64,000 bases of DNA, from the NCBI RefSeq assembly GCF_015751905.1, contig NZ_JADOUF010000001.1, positions 3,844,001-3,908,000 of the forward strand, given 5' to 3'. The stretch's first letter is position 1. Each line of letters begins with the position of its first letter. A model generated the notes under the pieces. That model was not told the origin of the DNA. It ran no database searches and worked only from the letters and a program-made list of their open reading frames with translations. This DNA is from Longispora fulva. Lineage in GTDB: Bacteria > Actinomycetota > Actinomycetes > Mycobacteriales > Micromonosporaceae. The position numbers and the translations under genes were made by a program. Of this stretch, positions 56,789 through 64,000 are shown piece by piece.

Positions 56789-58735
56789 ATGGCTGACACG
56801 ACCGCTGAGCAGATCACGGCCCCCAGCCCCACCGGACCCACCGGCCCCGGTAGTGCACCCGGCCTGCTCAGCGCGCTGCGTCGGCGGGCGACCTGGATCC
56901 TGCTCGGTTCCGGGTGGTTGTTGACGGTCGGCGCGTACCTCGCCCACGTCGCCGTGGTGCTGCCCCTGGTCCTCCTGGTCGCGGTCGCCAGCCTGCTGCG
57001 CGGCGGCCGGACCCTGCTCGACCGGCTGATGCTGGCCCTCGCGCTGCTGCTCGGCGCGACGTGCGCGGCGGGCCTGCTGTTCTCCGTCTGGCCGTGGGGC
57101 CTGCATCCGGTTCCGATCGCCGGGATCGCGTTCAGCGCCGTGGTCCTCGTCGGCGCGGTGCGCGGCCGGCGACCCTCGCTGCCGAAGCCGGCGCTGTCGG
57201 ACCTCGTGCCGTTGGGTGCGGCCGGCGCCCTGGGCGCGTTCATGTCCATCCCGCTGTTCCGGTCGGCGAACGTCCAGCTCTCGGTCATGGGCGAGGACCT
57301 GTTCCGGCACATGCAGCTGTACGAGGCCGTCCGGCACGTCGGCGGATACGCGTTCCTCCACCACGACCAGGCCCGGGAGTTCATCTTCGAGGGCCTGGTG
57401 ATGTACCCGCAGGGCTCGCACCTGACCAGCGCGCTGCTCGACGGCTTCTTCCGGTCGGACGCGGGAGACTTCGGCGGCGGTTTCAGCATGCTGGCGCACT
57501 ACCAGGCGTACACCACGCTCACGTTCGTCATGTTCTTCCTGAGCATGGCGTGGGCGGTGCGCTGGCTCGCGGGGCCGGCGATGACGCTGGGCCGGTACAT
57601 CGCCATGACCGGGGTCCTGCTCGTCCTCGCCCCGCTCACCGGGCTGATGGGCCTCCCCCTGCTGACCGGCTACCCGAGCCAGATCTACGGGCTGATGATC
57701 GTCGCGCTGCTCGTCGCAGTCGTCTGCCGGCCGCTGCCCCGGGTCAACCACCAGGTCCTGGTCCTGGCCAGCCTGCTCGTCGCCGTCGGATTCTCGTACT
57801 ACCTGTACCTGCCGCCGGCCGCCCTGGCCGTGGCCTGCTGGCTGGTCCGGCACCGCACGAAACTGTGGCGCCACCACCGGCTCGTCACCCTGACCGTCCT
57901 GCTCCCCGCCGGCGCGCTGTCCGTCGTGCCGACGGCGATGGGGCTGCTCCTGGCGGACCAGTCCCAGGCGCTGACCGTCAGCGGCGGGCCGCGCCCGAGC
58001 GACTCCGTACTCGTCACCCTCGGCTGTGTCGTGCTGATCGGCCTGCTCGGCGCCCGGGCCCGCCGGGCGGCGACCTGGCGCGGGTACCTGTGGACGGCCC
58101 TGTCCTTCGTCGCGTTCTCCGCGACCATGTGGCTGGCCACCCACGACGTGACCGGGGGACTGAGCTACTACACCGGCAAGTCCCTGCACGCCATCCTCGT
58201 CGTCCTGGCGATCGGCGTCGGGGCGTTGGCGCTCCGGATGCCCACGCCTCTCCCGGCCCGGCGCGGCCCGCTCCCGGTGCTCACCTCCGCGACGGCCGGG
58301 GTACTGGCCCTGGTCGCGCTCGGGGCCGCCGTCGGCCTCGGCCCGAACGACGTGGTCTACGACGTCCGGGCCTCGTCGAGCGTCGCGCCCTACCGCGCCG
58401 CCCGCCACAACCACGTGAACCCGGACGACCAGGCCATCTTCCGGGAGTACCAGCGCACGCCCGCCACCCGGCCGGTGATCACGGTCGTGCTCGGTGCGAA
58501 CCTGTTCCAGTCCTACCGGCGGACACTCGGGGTCAACGCGCTGCGCAAGACCGCCGCGCCCGGAATGTACAACCCGCCCGGGGCGATCTTCGACAAGGAC
58601 CAGATCGACCTGTCGCTCAACCAGTTCCAGGGCCCGGTCCGGCTCGTGGTGTCCACCCCGGAACAGTGGACCTGGGCCCAGCAGGTCAAGGCCCGGCACC
58701 GGGAACGGACCGTCGACGTGGTCAAGGACTACTGA
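56789..58735 (+). CDS. Large polytopic membrane protein, GT-C-like
   Basis: A 648-residue protein with roughly 12-13 spans and a soluble C-terminus of about 110 residues. An early external loop carries SVMGEDLFRHMQLYEAVRHV followed by GGYAFLHHD, with Asp/Glu/His placed as in GT-C glycosyltransferases; MYPQGSHLTSALLDGFF and GYPSQIYGL also recall the large arabinosyl/mannosyltransferase-type families. I cannot assign a donor or acceptor. ATG 56789 follows CAGGGGG. Its stop overlaps the convergent MerR gene by 14 bases. Confidence 0.72.
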   Translation: MADTTAEQITAPSPTGPTGPGSAPGLLSALRRRATWILLGSGWLLTVGAYLAHVAVVLPLVLLVAVASLLRGGRTLLDRLMLALALLLGATCAAGLLFSVWPWGLHPVPIAGIAFSAVVLVGAVRGRRPSLPKPALSDLVPLGAAGALGAFMSIPLFRSANVQLSVMGEDLFRHMQLYEAVRHVGGYAFLHHDQAREFIFEGLVMYPQGSHLTSALLDGFFRSDAGDFGGGFSMLAHYQAYTTLTFVMFFLSMAWAVRWLAGPAMTLGRYIAMTGVLLVLAPLTGLMGLPLLTGYPSQIYGLMIVALLVAVVCRPLPRVNHQVLVLASLLVAVGFSYYLYLPPAALAVACWLVRHRTKLWRHHRLVTLTVLLPAGALSVVPTAMGLLLADQSQALTVSGGPRPSDSVLVTLGCVVLIGLLGARARRAATWRGYLWTALSFVAFSATMWLATHDVTGGLSYYTGKSLHAILVVLAIGVGALALRMPTPLPARRGPLPVLTSATAGVLALVALGAAVGLGPNDVVYDVRASSSVAPYRAARHNHVNPDDQAIFREYQRTPATRPVITVVLGANLFQSYRRTLGVNALRKTAAPGMYNPPGAIFDKDQIDLSLNQFQGPVRLVVSTPEQWTWAQQVKARHRERTVDVVKDY

Positions 58736-59162
58736 CCCCGGGCGCCCCGGTCTCGTCGTACCAGTCGCTGGTGCCGCCGTCGCGGACCGCCGCCTGGAAG
58801 CCGGGGCAGTGCAGGATGTTCTCGTGCCCGCACCGCAGCGCGTGGTGGAGGAGTTCGCGGGCGTGGTCCAGCTCGGTGATGCGGCGCTGGACGTCTTCCA
58901 GTTTGTCGGTGACGAGTCGGCGCCACTCGAACGGTTCGTCGTGCCGCTCGCGTTTCATCCGGCCGATCTCGGTGAGGGTGAACCCCGCCGCCTGGCACAG
59001 CCGCAGGACCGCGACCCGCTGGACGTCCGCCGGGCTGTACCGGCGCTGCCCGCCCTGCCGGGTCGTCGGCACGATCAGGTCGCGGCGTTCCCAGAACCGG
59101 ATCGTGGAGTCGGGCACCCCGGTGGCGGCCGACAGTTCCCCGATCGTCATCAACTCCGGCAT
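58722..59162 (-). CDS. MerR family transcriptional regulator
   Basis: A 146-residue MerR regulator: HTH TIGELSAATGVPDSTIRFWE, wing RRYSPADVQRVAVLRL, a dimerisation coiled coil (DVQRRITELDHARELLHHAL) and a Cys/His tail CGHENILHCPGF that could bind a metal or react with an oxidant. ATG 59162 follows GGAGGAG. Divergent from a P450, sharing an 18-bp perfect palindrome. Confidence 0.92.
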   Translation of the reverse strand: MPELMTIGELSAATGVPDSTIRFWERRDLIVPTTRQGGQRRYSPADVQRVAVLRLCQAAGFTLTEIGRMKRERHDEPFEWRRLVTDKLEDVQRRITELDHARELLHHALRCGHENILHCPGFQAAVRDGGTSDWYDETGAPGVSSP

Positions 59163-59176
59163 CGCTCCTCCATTGA

Positions 59177-59194
59177 CTTGAACCATGGTTCAAG
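59177..59194. promoter_or_regulatory. Perfect 18-bp palindrome, MerR operator
   Basis: CTTGAACCATGGTTCAAG, exactly symmetric, 14 bp from the MerR start and 16 bp from the P450 start. A TTGACT (59173-59178) overlaps its left edge as a -35 toward the P450, the usual geometry for MerR control. Confidence 0.75.
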
Positions 59195-59210
59195 GCCCAG
59201 CCTGGTGCAC

Positions 59211-60401
59211 ATGAGCACAGTCGACAACCTCGATCTGTCGGTACTGGCCGACCCGGCCGTGCGCCGCGACCCCTACCCCCTGTTCGCGGCCCTGCGCGAG
59301 ACCACCCCGTTTTCGGCCATGGACGGCACGCTCGTCGTGGTGGCCGGGCACGCCGACTGCCACCGGCTGCTGCGCGACCCGGCGCTGAGCAGCGACCGGA
59401 CCCGGGCCCGGCAGGTCGCCGACGACACGACCGGGTTGCCGACGTCGTTCCTGTTCCGGGATCCGCCGGACCACACCCGGCTGCGCGGCCTGGTGTCCAA
59501 GGCGTTCACGCCCCGGGTGGTGGCCCGGCTGCGGCCCCGGATCACGGAACTGACGGAGTCGCTGGTCGCGGCCGCCGACCCGGCCGGCTTCGACGTGGTG
59601 GCGGGCCTTTCCCACCCTCTTCCGGTACGCGTGATCAGCGAGCTGCTCGGCGTCCCCGCGTCCGACCACGACCTGTTCGCCGGCTGGTCGGACCGGCTCG
59701 CCCGGGGCCTGGACGCCGAGTTCGGCTCGGTGGCGCCGGAGGTGTTCTCCGACGCCCTGGCGGCCCGGCACGAGTTCGCGGCGTACTTCGCGGAGCTGAT
59801 CGGGGCCCGGCGCGGCCAGGACGGCACGGACCTGCTGTCGCACCTGATCCGGGTGGAGGAGGACGGCGAGCGGTTGAGCACCCCCGAACTGATCGTCACC
59901 ACGACCCTGCTGCTCGTCGCCGGGCACGAGACGACCACGAACCTGATCGCCAACGGGATCCTGGCCCTGCTCCGTCATCCCGCGCAGCTCGACGCGCTGC
60001 GGGCCGACCCGGCGCTCGTCGAAGGCGCGGTCGAGGAGTCGCTGCGCTACGACCCGGCCGTGCAGTTCACCAGCCGCCAGGTGCGCGGCTCGTACCGGAT
60101 CGCCGACATCGACGCCCCCGACGGCGCGACGATCGCGCTGCTGATCGCCGCCGCGAACCGGGACCCGGCCGTGTTCGCCGACCCGGACGCCTTCGACATC
60201 CGCCGCGCGAACGCCGCCCAGCACCTGTCGTTCGCTGCGGGCGCGCACTTCTGCCTCGGGGCCGGGTTGGCGCGGCTGGAGGCGGCGATCGCGCTGGGGG
60301 CGTTCGCACGGCTGCGCGGGCCCGAGCTGGTGGAGCTGGACTACAAGCCCAACATCAACCTGCGGGGGCCGCAGCGGCTGGTGGTGCGGTTCGGCCGCTG
60401 A
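59211..60401 (+). CDS. Cytochrome P450
   Basis: A complete 396-residue soluble P450. C-helix DPPDHTRLRGLVSKAFTP, I-helix LLVAGHETTTN (acid-alcohol pair E-T for O2 activation), ExxR in VEESLRYDP, and heme loop FAAGAHFCLGAG with Cys348. All key residues are present. Substrate unknown; redox partners are not adjacent. ATG 59211 lies just after the palindrome bound, presumably, by the divergent MerR protein. A leaderless or very short leader transcript is likely given the short distance. Confidence 0.95.
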   Translation: MSTVDNLDLSVLADPAVRRDPYPLFAALRETTPFSAMDGTLVVVAGHADCHRLLRDPALSSDRTRARQVADDTTGLPTSFLFRDPPDHTRLRGLVSKAFTPRVVARLRPRITELTESLVAAADPAGFDVVAGLSHPLPVRVISELLGVPASDHDLFAGWSDRLARGLDAEFGSVAPEVFSDALAARHEFAAYFAELIGARRGQDGTDLLSHLIRVEEDGERLSTPELIVTTTLLLVAGHETTTNLIANGILALLRHPAQLDALRADPALVEGAVEESLRYDPAVQFTSRQVRGSYRIADIDAPDGATIALLIAAANRDPAVFADPDAFDIRRANAAQHLSFAAGAHFCLGAGLARLEAAIALGAFARLRGPELVELDYKPNINLRGPQRLVVRFGR

Positions 60402-60428
60402 CCGGCCACGCCGGGGCCGGTACCCGGA

Positions 60429-61319
60429 TCAGCTCGCGCGGGCGACCGGCGTCGTCGCCGGCGGCCGCGGCAGGACCCGGGGCACGATCGACGCCAGCAC
60501 CTCGAACCCGGCCCGGGTCTCCTCGTCCAGCGGCAGGTGCACGGTCATCCGCAGGCCGCGCTGCTCCGACAGCCACAGGTGACTCGCCTCGCACCGCAGC
60601 CGCCCGGCCTGCGGATGCCGGTACTCCTTCACCGTGGCGTCCATCGGGGCCACCTCGTTGCGCTCCCACAGCTCGCGGAAGTCCGCCGAGTGCGCGCGCA
60701 GGTCGCCCAGCAGCCGGGCCCAGGCCGGGTCGCCGATCTGGGCGGCGCTGTCGGCGCGGGCCTTGGCCACGATGAGGCGCGCCCGCCCCGACCAGTCCTG
60801 GAGCAGGGTGCGCCACTCCGGGTCGGTGAACACCATCCAGAGCGAGTTGCGGTACTCCGCCGGCAGTGCCATGTAGTCGCCGAACAGCCCGAGGTGCGCC
60901 CGGTTGCCGGCGAGCAGCTCCCACCGGGGCCCGACGACCACGGCGGGGAACGGGTCGAACTGGTCGAGCATCATCCGCACCGCCGGGGAGACCTTCGGGG
61001 CCTCCTCCTCGACCGCGTCGGGGTCGGGCAGCTCGGCGAGGGTGAACACGTGGGCCCGCTCGGTCGGGTCCATGCCCAGCACCCGGGCCACCGACCGGAG
61101 CACCTGGGCGGACACGTTGATCGGCCGGCCCTGCTCCAGCCACGTGTACCAGGTGATGCCGACGCCGGCCAGCAGCGCCATCTCCTCGCGGCGCAGCCCC
61201 GGGGTCCGGCGGCGCAGGCCGGGGGGCATGCCGACCATCTCCGGGGTGGTCCGCTCGCGCCGGGACCGGATGAACTCGCCCAGGTAGCGGCGTCGCTGCG
61301 CCGTCTGCTCCACACTCAC
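60429..61319 (-). CDS. XRE regulator with MmyB-like ligand-binding domain
   Basis: A 296-residue regulator: N-terminal HTH (LGEFIRSRRERTTPEM; RRTPGLRREEMALLAGVGIT; WYTWLEQGRPINVSAQVLRS) and the MmyB-like PAS-type domain (DPFPAVVVGPRWELLAGNRA; FTDPEWRTLLQDW; SHLWLSEQRGLRMTVHLP) that binds fatty-acid-like ligands in relatives. GTG 61319 start. Divergent from an MFS exporter, the standard target arrangement for this family. Confidence 0.93.
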   Translation of the reverse strand: MSVEQTAQRRRYLGEFIRSRRERTTPEMVGMPPGLRRRTPGLRREEMALLAGVGITWYTWLEQGRPINVSAQVLRSVARVLGMDPTERAHVFTLAELPDPDAVEEEAPKVSPAVRMMLDQFDPFPAVVVGPRWELLAGNRAHLGLFGDYMALPAEYRNSLWMVFTDPEWRTLLQDWSGRARLIVAKARADSAAQIGDPAWARLLGDLRAHSADFRELWERNEVAPMDATVKEYRHPQAGRLRCEASHLWLSEQRGLRMTVHLPLDEETRAGFEVLASIVPRVLPRPPATTPVARAS

Positions 61320-61383
61320 CCGGCCATCCTGCCCCGCGCGGCGGCGGGTTGCCAGGTTCGGCCAGTACCAGCATCAGCACGCA

Positions 61384-61395
61384 CTTGGTACCAGG
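61384..61395. promoter_or_regulatory. CTTGGTACCAGG palindrome before the MFS gene
   Basis: TGGTACCA is perfectly symmetric and lies about 27 bp before the exporter start. A second GTACCA copy occurs at 61365-61370. Candidate binding sites of the divergent MmyB-like regulator. Confidence 0.45.
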
Positions 61396-61421
61396 TAGCC
61401 GGCGGCACCAGAGTCGTGATC

Positions 61422-62843
61422 ATGGCGATCACGAGTGTCCTACCGGGTCCGGCCGCGACCCGTCCCGCCCCGTGGCGGGCCCTCCCCGTCCTCCTGACCG
61501 GCGCGTTCCTGCCGGTGCTGGACGCCTTCATCGTCAACGTCGCCCTGCCCAGCATCGGCCGGGACCTGCACGCCGGCCCGGCGGAGCTGGAGCTCACGGT
61601 GTCCGGCTACGGCGTCGCGTACGCGTGCACGCTCGTCGCGGGCGGCCGGCTCGGCGACCGGTTCGGCCGGCGGCGGCTGTTCATGGTCGGCATGCTGGCC
61701 TTCACCCTGATGTCCACCGGCTGCGGCCTCGCGCCCGGCACGGCGGCGCTGATCGGGTTCCGGGTGGCCCAGGGGCTGGCGGCTGCGTTGATGTTCCCGC
61801 AGGTCCTCGCCGCGATCCAGGCCGGCTTCACCGGCGGGGACCGGCAGCGCGCGCTCGGCGTGTTCGGGGCCGTGATCGGCGCGGCCGGAGCCGTCGGCCA
61901 GGTGCTCGGAGGCTGGTTGTTGTCCGCCGACATGGCCGGGTTGTCCTGGCGGCCGTTGTTCCTGGTCAACGTGCCCGTCGGGGTCGTAGCCCTGCTGGTC
62001 TGCCTGCGGCTGGTGCCCGAGACCCGCACGCCCACCGCGCCGAGGGTCGACGTCGTGGGCTCGGTGTTCCTGGCCGCGGCCATCGCGCTCGTCCTGCTGC
62101 CGCTCACCCTCGGCCGCGCCAGCGGCTGGCCACTGTGGACGTGGCTGTGCCTGGCCGCCGCCGTTCCCGTCGGGATCGGGTTCCTCGTCTCCCAGGGCAG
62201 ATCCGAACGCTCGGGGGGCACCCCGCTGCTGCCCCCGTCCCTGCTCCGCCTGCCGGCCGCCCGCCGGGCCCTGGTCGCGATCACCCTGTTCGCGATGTGT
62301 ATCGGCGGCTTCCTGTTCACCACGGCCATCACGTTGCAGGTCGGCCACGGGTTCACGCCCGTGGAGGCCGGGTTCACCATGGCGCCGTGCACGCTCGCGT
62401 TCCTCGGGGTCGCGGTGTTCAACGGCCGGCTCGTCGCCCGGTACGGCACCCGGATGCTCGTCGCCGGCGGCGTGGCCTTCGCGGTCGGACTGGCCGGCTT
62501 CGGGGCCACCGTGGCGCTGTCCCCGCAGGTCACCGTGGTCGGGGCGGCGTTGCCGTTGACCGTGGCCGGGTTGGGGTGGGCGGCGCTGCTGGTACCCCTC
62601 ATCGGGTTGGTTCTGGCCGGGTTGCCGGCCGAGCGTGCGGGGCTGGCCGGCGGGGTGTTGTCCACGGCGATGCAGGTGGGCCTGGCGTTGGGCGCGTCGG
62701 TGCTCGGGTCGGTGCTGTTCGCGATCGTCGACGGCACCGCGGATCCGGGCCGGTGGCGGGTGGCGACGCTGACCGGGGTGGCCGTCGAGTGCGTGCTGGC
62801 GTCGACGGTCGCGGCGGTGGTCGGCAGGCTCCGGGCCCGCTGA
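61422..62843 (+). CDS. MFS drug exporter, DHA2 (14-span) type
   Basis: A 473-residue proton-driven exporter. Motif A is in GRLGDRFGRRRLF; the first helix has the DHA2 signature FLPVLDAFIVNVALPSIGRDL; motif C-like GAAGAVGQVLGGWL is on the fifth helix. Fourteen spans are expected. Efflux of antibiotics or metabolites is the family role. ATG 61422. Divergent from the MmyB-like regulator. Confidence 0.93.
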   Translation: MAITSVLPGPAATRPAPWRALPVLLTGAFLPVLDAFIVNVALPSIGRDLHAGPAELELTVSGYGVAYACTLVAGGRLGDRFGRRRLFMVGMLAFTLMSTGCGLAPGTAALIGFRVAQGLAAALMFPQVLAAIQAGFTGGDRQRALGVFGAVIGAAGAVGQVLGGWLLSADMAGLSWRPLFLVNVPVGVVALLVCLRLVPETRTPTAPRVDVVGSVFLAAAIALVLLPLTLGRASGWPLWTWLCLAAAVPVGIGFLVSQGRSERSGGTPLLPPSLLRLPAARRALVAITLFAMCIGGFLFTTAITLQVGHGFTPVEAGFTMAPCTLAFLGVAVFNGRLVARYGTRMLVAGGVAFAVGLAGFGATVALSPQVTVVGAALPLTVAGLGWAALLVPLIGLVLAGLPAERAGLAGGVLSTAMQVGLALGASVLGSVLFAIVDGTADPGRWRVATLTGVAVECVLASTVAAVVGRLRAR

Positions 62844-62915
62844 CCGGGCACGAATTCGGGGCCCGCCGAGCCGGCGGGGGTCGGATCGGGCGGCCGGCCC
62901 GCCGCCCGGGTCCGA

Positions 62916-63440
62916 TCAGGCGGCCAGGTCCGCCGGCCGGGTGTAGCCGCCGGCCACGAAAACCAACGGCTCGCCCCCCTCGGCCGCGTCGAACGCCAGC
63001 ACCTCGCCGGTCACCACGTCGTGGTCCCCCACCCGGCGCACCTCGCGCACGACGCAGTCGAAATACCCCACCGCCCCGTCCAGCACCGGGCTGCCCGTCG
63101 CCGGGGCCGGCGTCCACGGCACGCCCTCGAACGCAGCGGCCCCGACCGGCCGACGCGGGTCAGCGAACCACGCCGACAACCGGTGCTGGTGGGATCCGAG
63201 CACCGTGACCGCGAACGCGCCCCGTTCCGTCAGCTGCGGCCCCAGCCGGCAACCCCGGCGCAGGCAGACCAGCACCAGCCTCGGCGCCAGGGACACCGTG
63301 GTGAAGGAGTTCACCGTCATGGCCTGCGGGCCGGCGTCGGTGGCCACCGCGACCACTGTCACCCCGGTGGGCAGCCGGCCGGCCACTCGGCGGAACTCCC
63401 GGTCGGTACGGCCGGGCACCATGGTCAGCCCCGCGCTCAT
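62916..63440 (-). CDS. Flavin reductase (HpaC/DIM6-like)
   Basis: A 174-residue FMN-binding split-barrel protein that supplies reduced flavin to a monooxygenase. Motifs: VAGRLPTGVTVVAVATD, AMTVNSFTTVSLAPRLVLVC, ERGAFAVTVLGSHQ and, near the end, FDCVVREVRRVGDHDVVTGE. ATG 63440 overlaps the TPR gene stop (ATGA). Its monooxygenase partner is not adjacent; the LLM enzyme at 19235 or a gene beyond the window could use it. A GTG/ATG at 63422 is an alternative start. Confidence 0.92.
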   Translation of the reverse strand: MSAGLTMVPGRTDREFRRVAGRLPTGVTVVAVATDAGPQAMTVNSFTTVSLAPRLVLVCLRRGCRLGPQLTERGAFAVTVLGSHQHRLSAWFADPRRPVGAAAFEGVPWTPAPATGSPVLDGAVGYFDCVVREVRRVGDHDVVTGEVLAFDAAEGGEPLVFVAGGYTRPADLAA

Positions 63441-64000
63441 CCCCGCGCTCCCGCGAGCGTGGCGCTGGCCAGTTCCCGGTTCTCCCGGACCTCGGGGTCG
63501 TCCTCCAGTTCCAGGGCCCGGTCGAAGTACCGGACGGCCTCGGCCGGTTCGCCCCGCTCGAAGCACAGGATGCCGAGGTTGACCCAGGCCCCGGTGAGGG
63601 CCGGCTCGGTCGCCACCGCCGCCAGCAGGTCAGCGAGGGCGGCGTCGACCCGGCCGTCGTCGCTGGCCAGCAGTGCCCGCTGGCAGAGGAGCTGCGGCTG
63701 GTCCGGGGCCAGCGCCAGTCCGGCGTCGACGTCGGCCGCCGCGCCGCGCGGGTCACCGGTCTCGTAGCGCAGCGCGGCCCGGTTGACGTACGCGTCGACG
63801 AACTCCGGGTCCAGGTCGAGCACCCGGTCGAAGTCGGCGAGCGCCCCGGCCAGGTCGCCCAGCTCGGCGCGCAGGTCGCCCCGGTTGTAGTGCGATTCGG
63901 GGTAGGGCAGCGCCAGGGCGATCAGGGTGTCGTAGTCGGCGAGCGCCTCCGCTGCGCGGCCGAGCCGACGCAGCAGGGCCGCCCGTTCGAAGTAGTAGTC
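63437..64000 (-). CDS. TPR-repeat protein, N-terminal end outside window
   Basis: The visible C-terminal 187 residues consist of tetratricopeptide repeats: YNRGDLRAELGDLAGALADF, then YVNRAALRYETGDPRGAAAD, then WVNLGILCFERGEPAEAVRY. A C-terminal helix ends the chain. TPR arrays mediate protein contacts. Upstream sequence continues in frame to the window edge (DYYFERAALLRRLGRAAEAL), so the true start is missing. Coupled by ATGA overlap to the flavin reductase. Confidence 0.85.
   Translation of the reverse strand, partial: DYYFERAALLRRLGRAAEALADYDTLIALALPYPESHYNRGDLRAELGDLAGALADFDRVLDLDPEFVDAYVNRAALRYETGDPRGAAADVDAGLALAPDQPQLLCQRALLASDDGRVDAALADLLAAVATEPALTGAWVNLGILCFERGEPAEAVRYFDRALELEDDPEVRENRELASATLAGARG

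Overview
The window is very GC-rich chromosomal DNA, tightly packed with genes that use GTG and TTG starts as well as ATG and end with almost exclusively G/C third codon positions. The gene content (SigE-family sigma factor, Scr1/DUF397 pairs, DtxR/IdeR-type iron box, MmyB-like and FCD-GntR regulators, MatB-like glycopolymer synthase, LanM, several cytochromes P450) indicates a sporulating or filamentous actinomycete. It looks most like Micromonosporaceae, but that is an inference from gene content only. I see no rRNA, tRNA, CRISPR array, IS element or prophage. Sixty-one protein genes are called, of which two are cut by the window edges.

Layout. 1-3.2 kb: end of a P450 gene, then a membrane protein / histidine kinase / response regulator operon. 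3.2-9.7 kb: secreted penicillin-acylase-like enzyme with a discoidin domain, an RraA-like protein and a secreted nuclease. 9.8-12.7 kb: GntR/OsmC pair and a flavin monooxygenase. 12.7-17.5 kb: small kinase, a duplicated-domain protein, an XRE regulator and a divergent small protein / secreted serine protease / anchored protein set, visibly less GC-rich. 17.6-24.9 kb: ABC-F protein, LLM oxidoreductase, orphan FtsX-type permease, iron-box-controlled siderophore-interacting protein and an ArsR operon.

24.9-28.4 kb holds the most striking gene: one 1047-residue polypeptide that joins a NodB polysaccharide deacetylase, a processive family-2 glycosyltransferase and a LytR-CpsA-Psr (LCP) wall-ligase domain. 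A 48-residue single-span membrane protein overlaps its start. It reads as a complete make-modify-anchor machine for a surface aminoglycan in one chain. 28.3-32 kb: DUF4037 protein, then a SigE-family sigma / anti-sigma-like operon whose downstream gene encodes a secreted paralogue of the anti-sigma ectodomain. 32-43 kb: idi, PIG-L deacetylase, UbiA prenyltransferase, VOC plus UvrA-like resistance-type pair, YidC paralogue with DUF6412 partner, DUF2252 protein, arfB, copC and a HAD phosphatase.

42.8-52 kb: an orphan recombinase-type zinc ribbon, a DUF397/Scr1-XRE pair, and a compact class II lanthipeptide locus: FhuF-like Fe-S protein, LanM, a mersacidin-type precursor with an unusual core, and a large LAL-type LuxR regulator. 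No transporter, leader protease or immunity gene is visible, so the locus appears minimal. The palindrome GGAACTGTTCC occurs both in the promoter region between the XRE and FhuF-like genes and upstream of the zinc-ribbon gene, suggesting one regulator acts at both. 52-64 kb: divergent regulator-target pairs (MarR / membrane protein, LysR / M64 metallopeptidase, MerR / P450, XRE / MFS exporter), nearly all with a palindrome between them, a large polytopic membrane protein, and a TPR protein coupled to a flavin reductase.

All functional calls come from reading motifs and family knowledge; no search was run.
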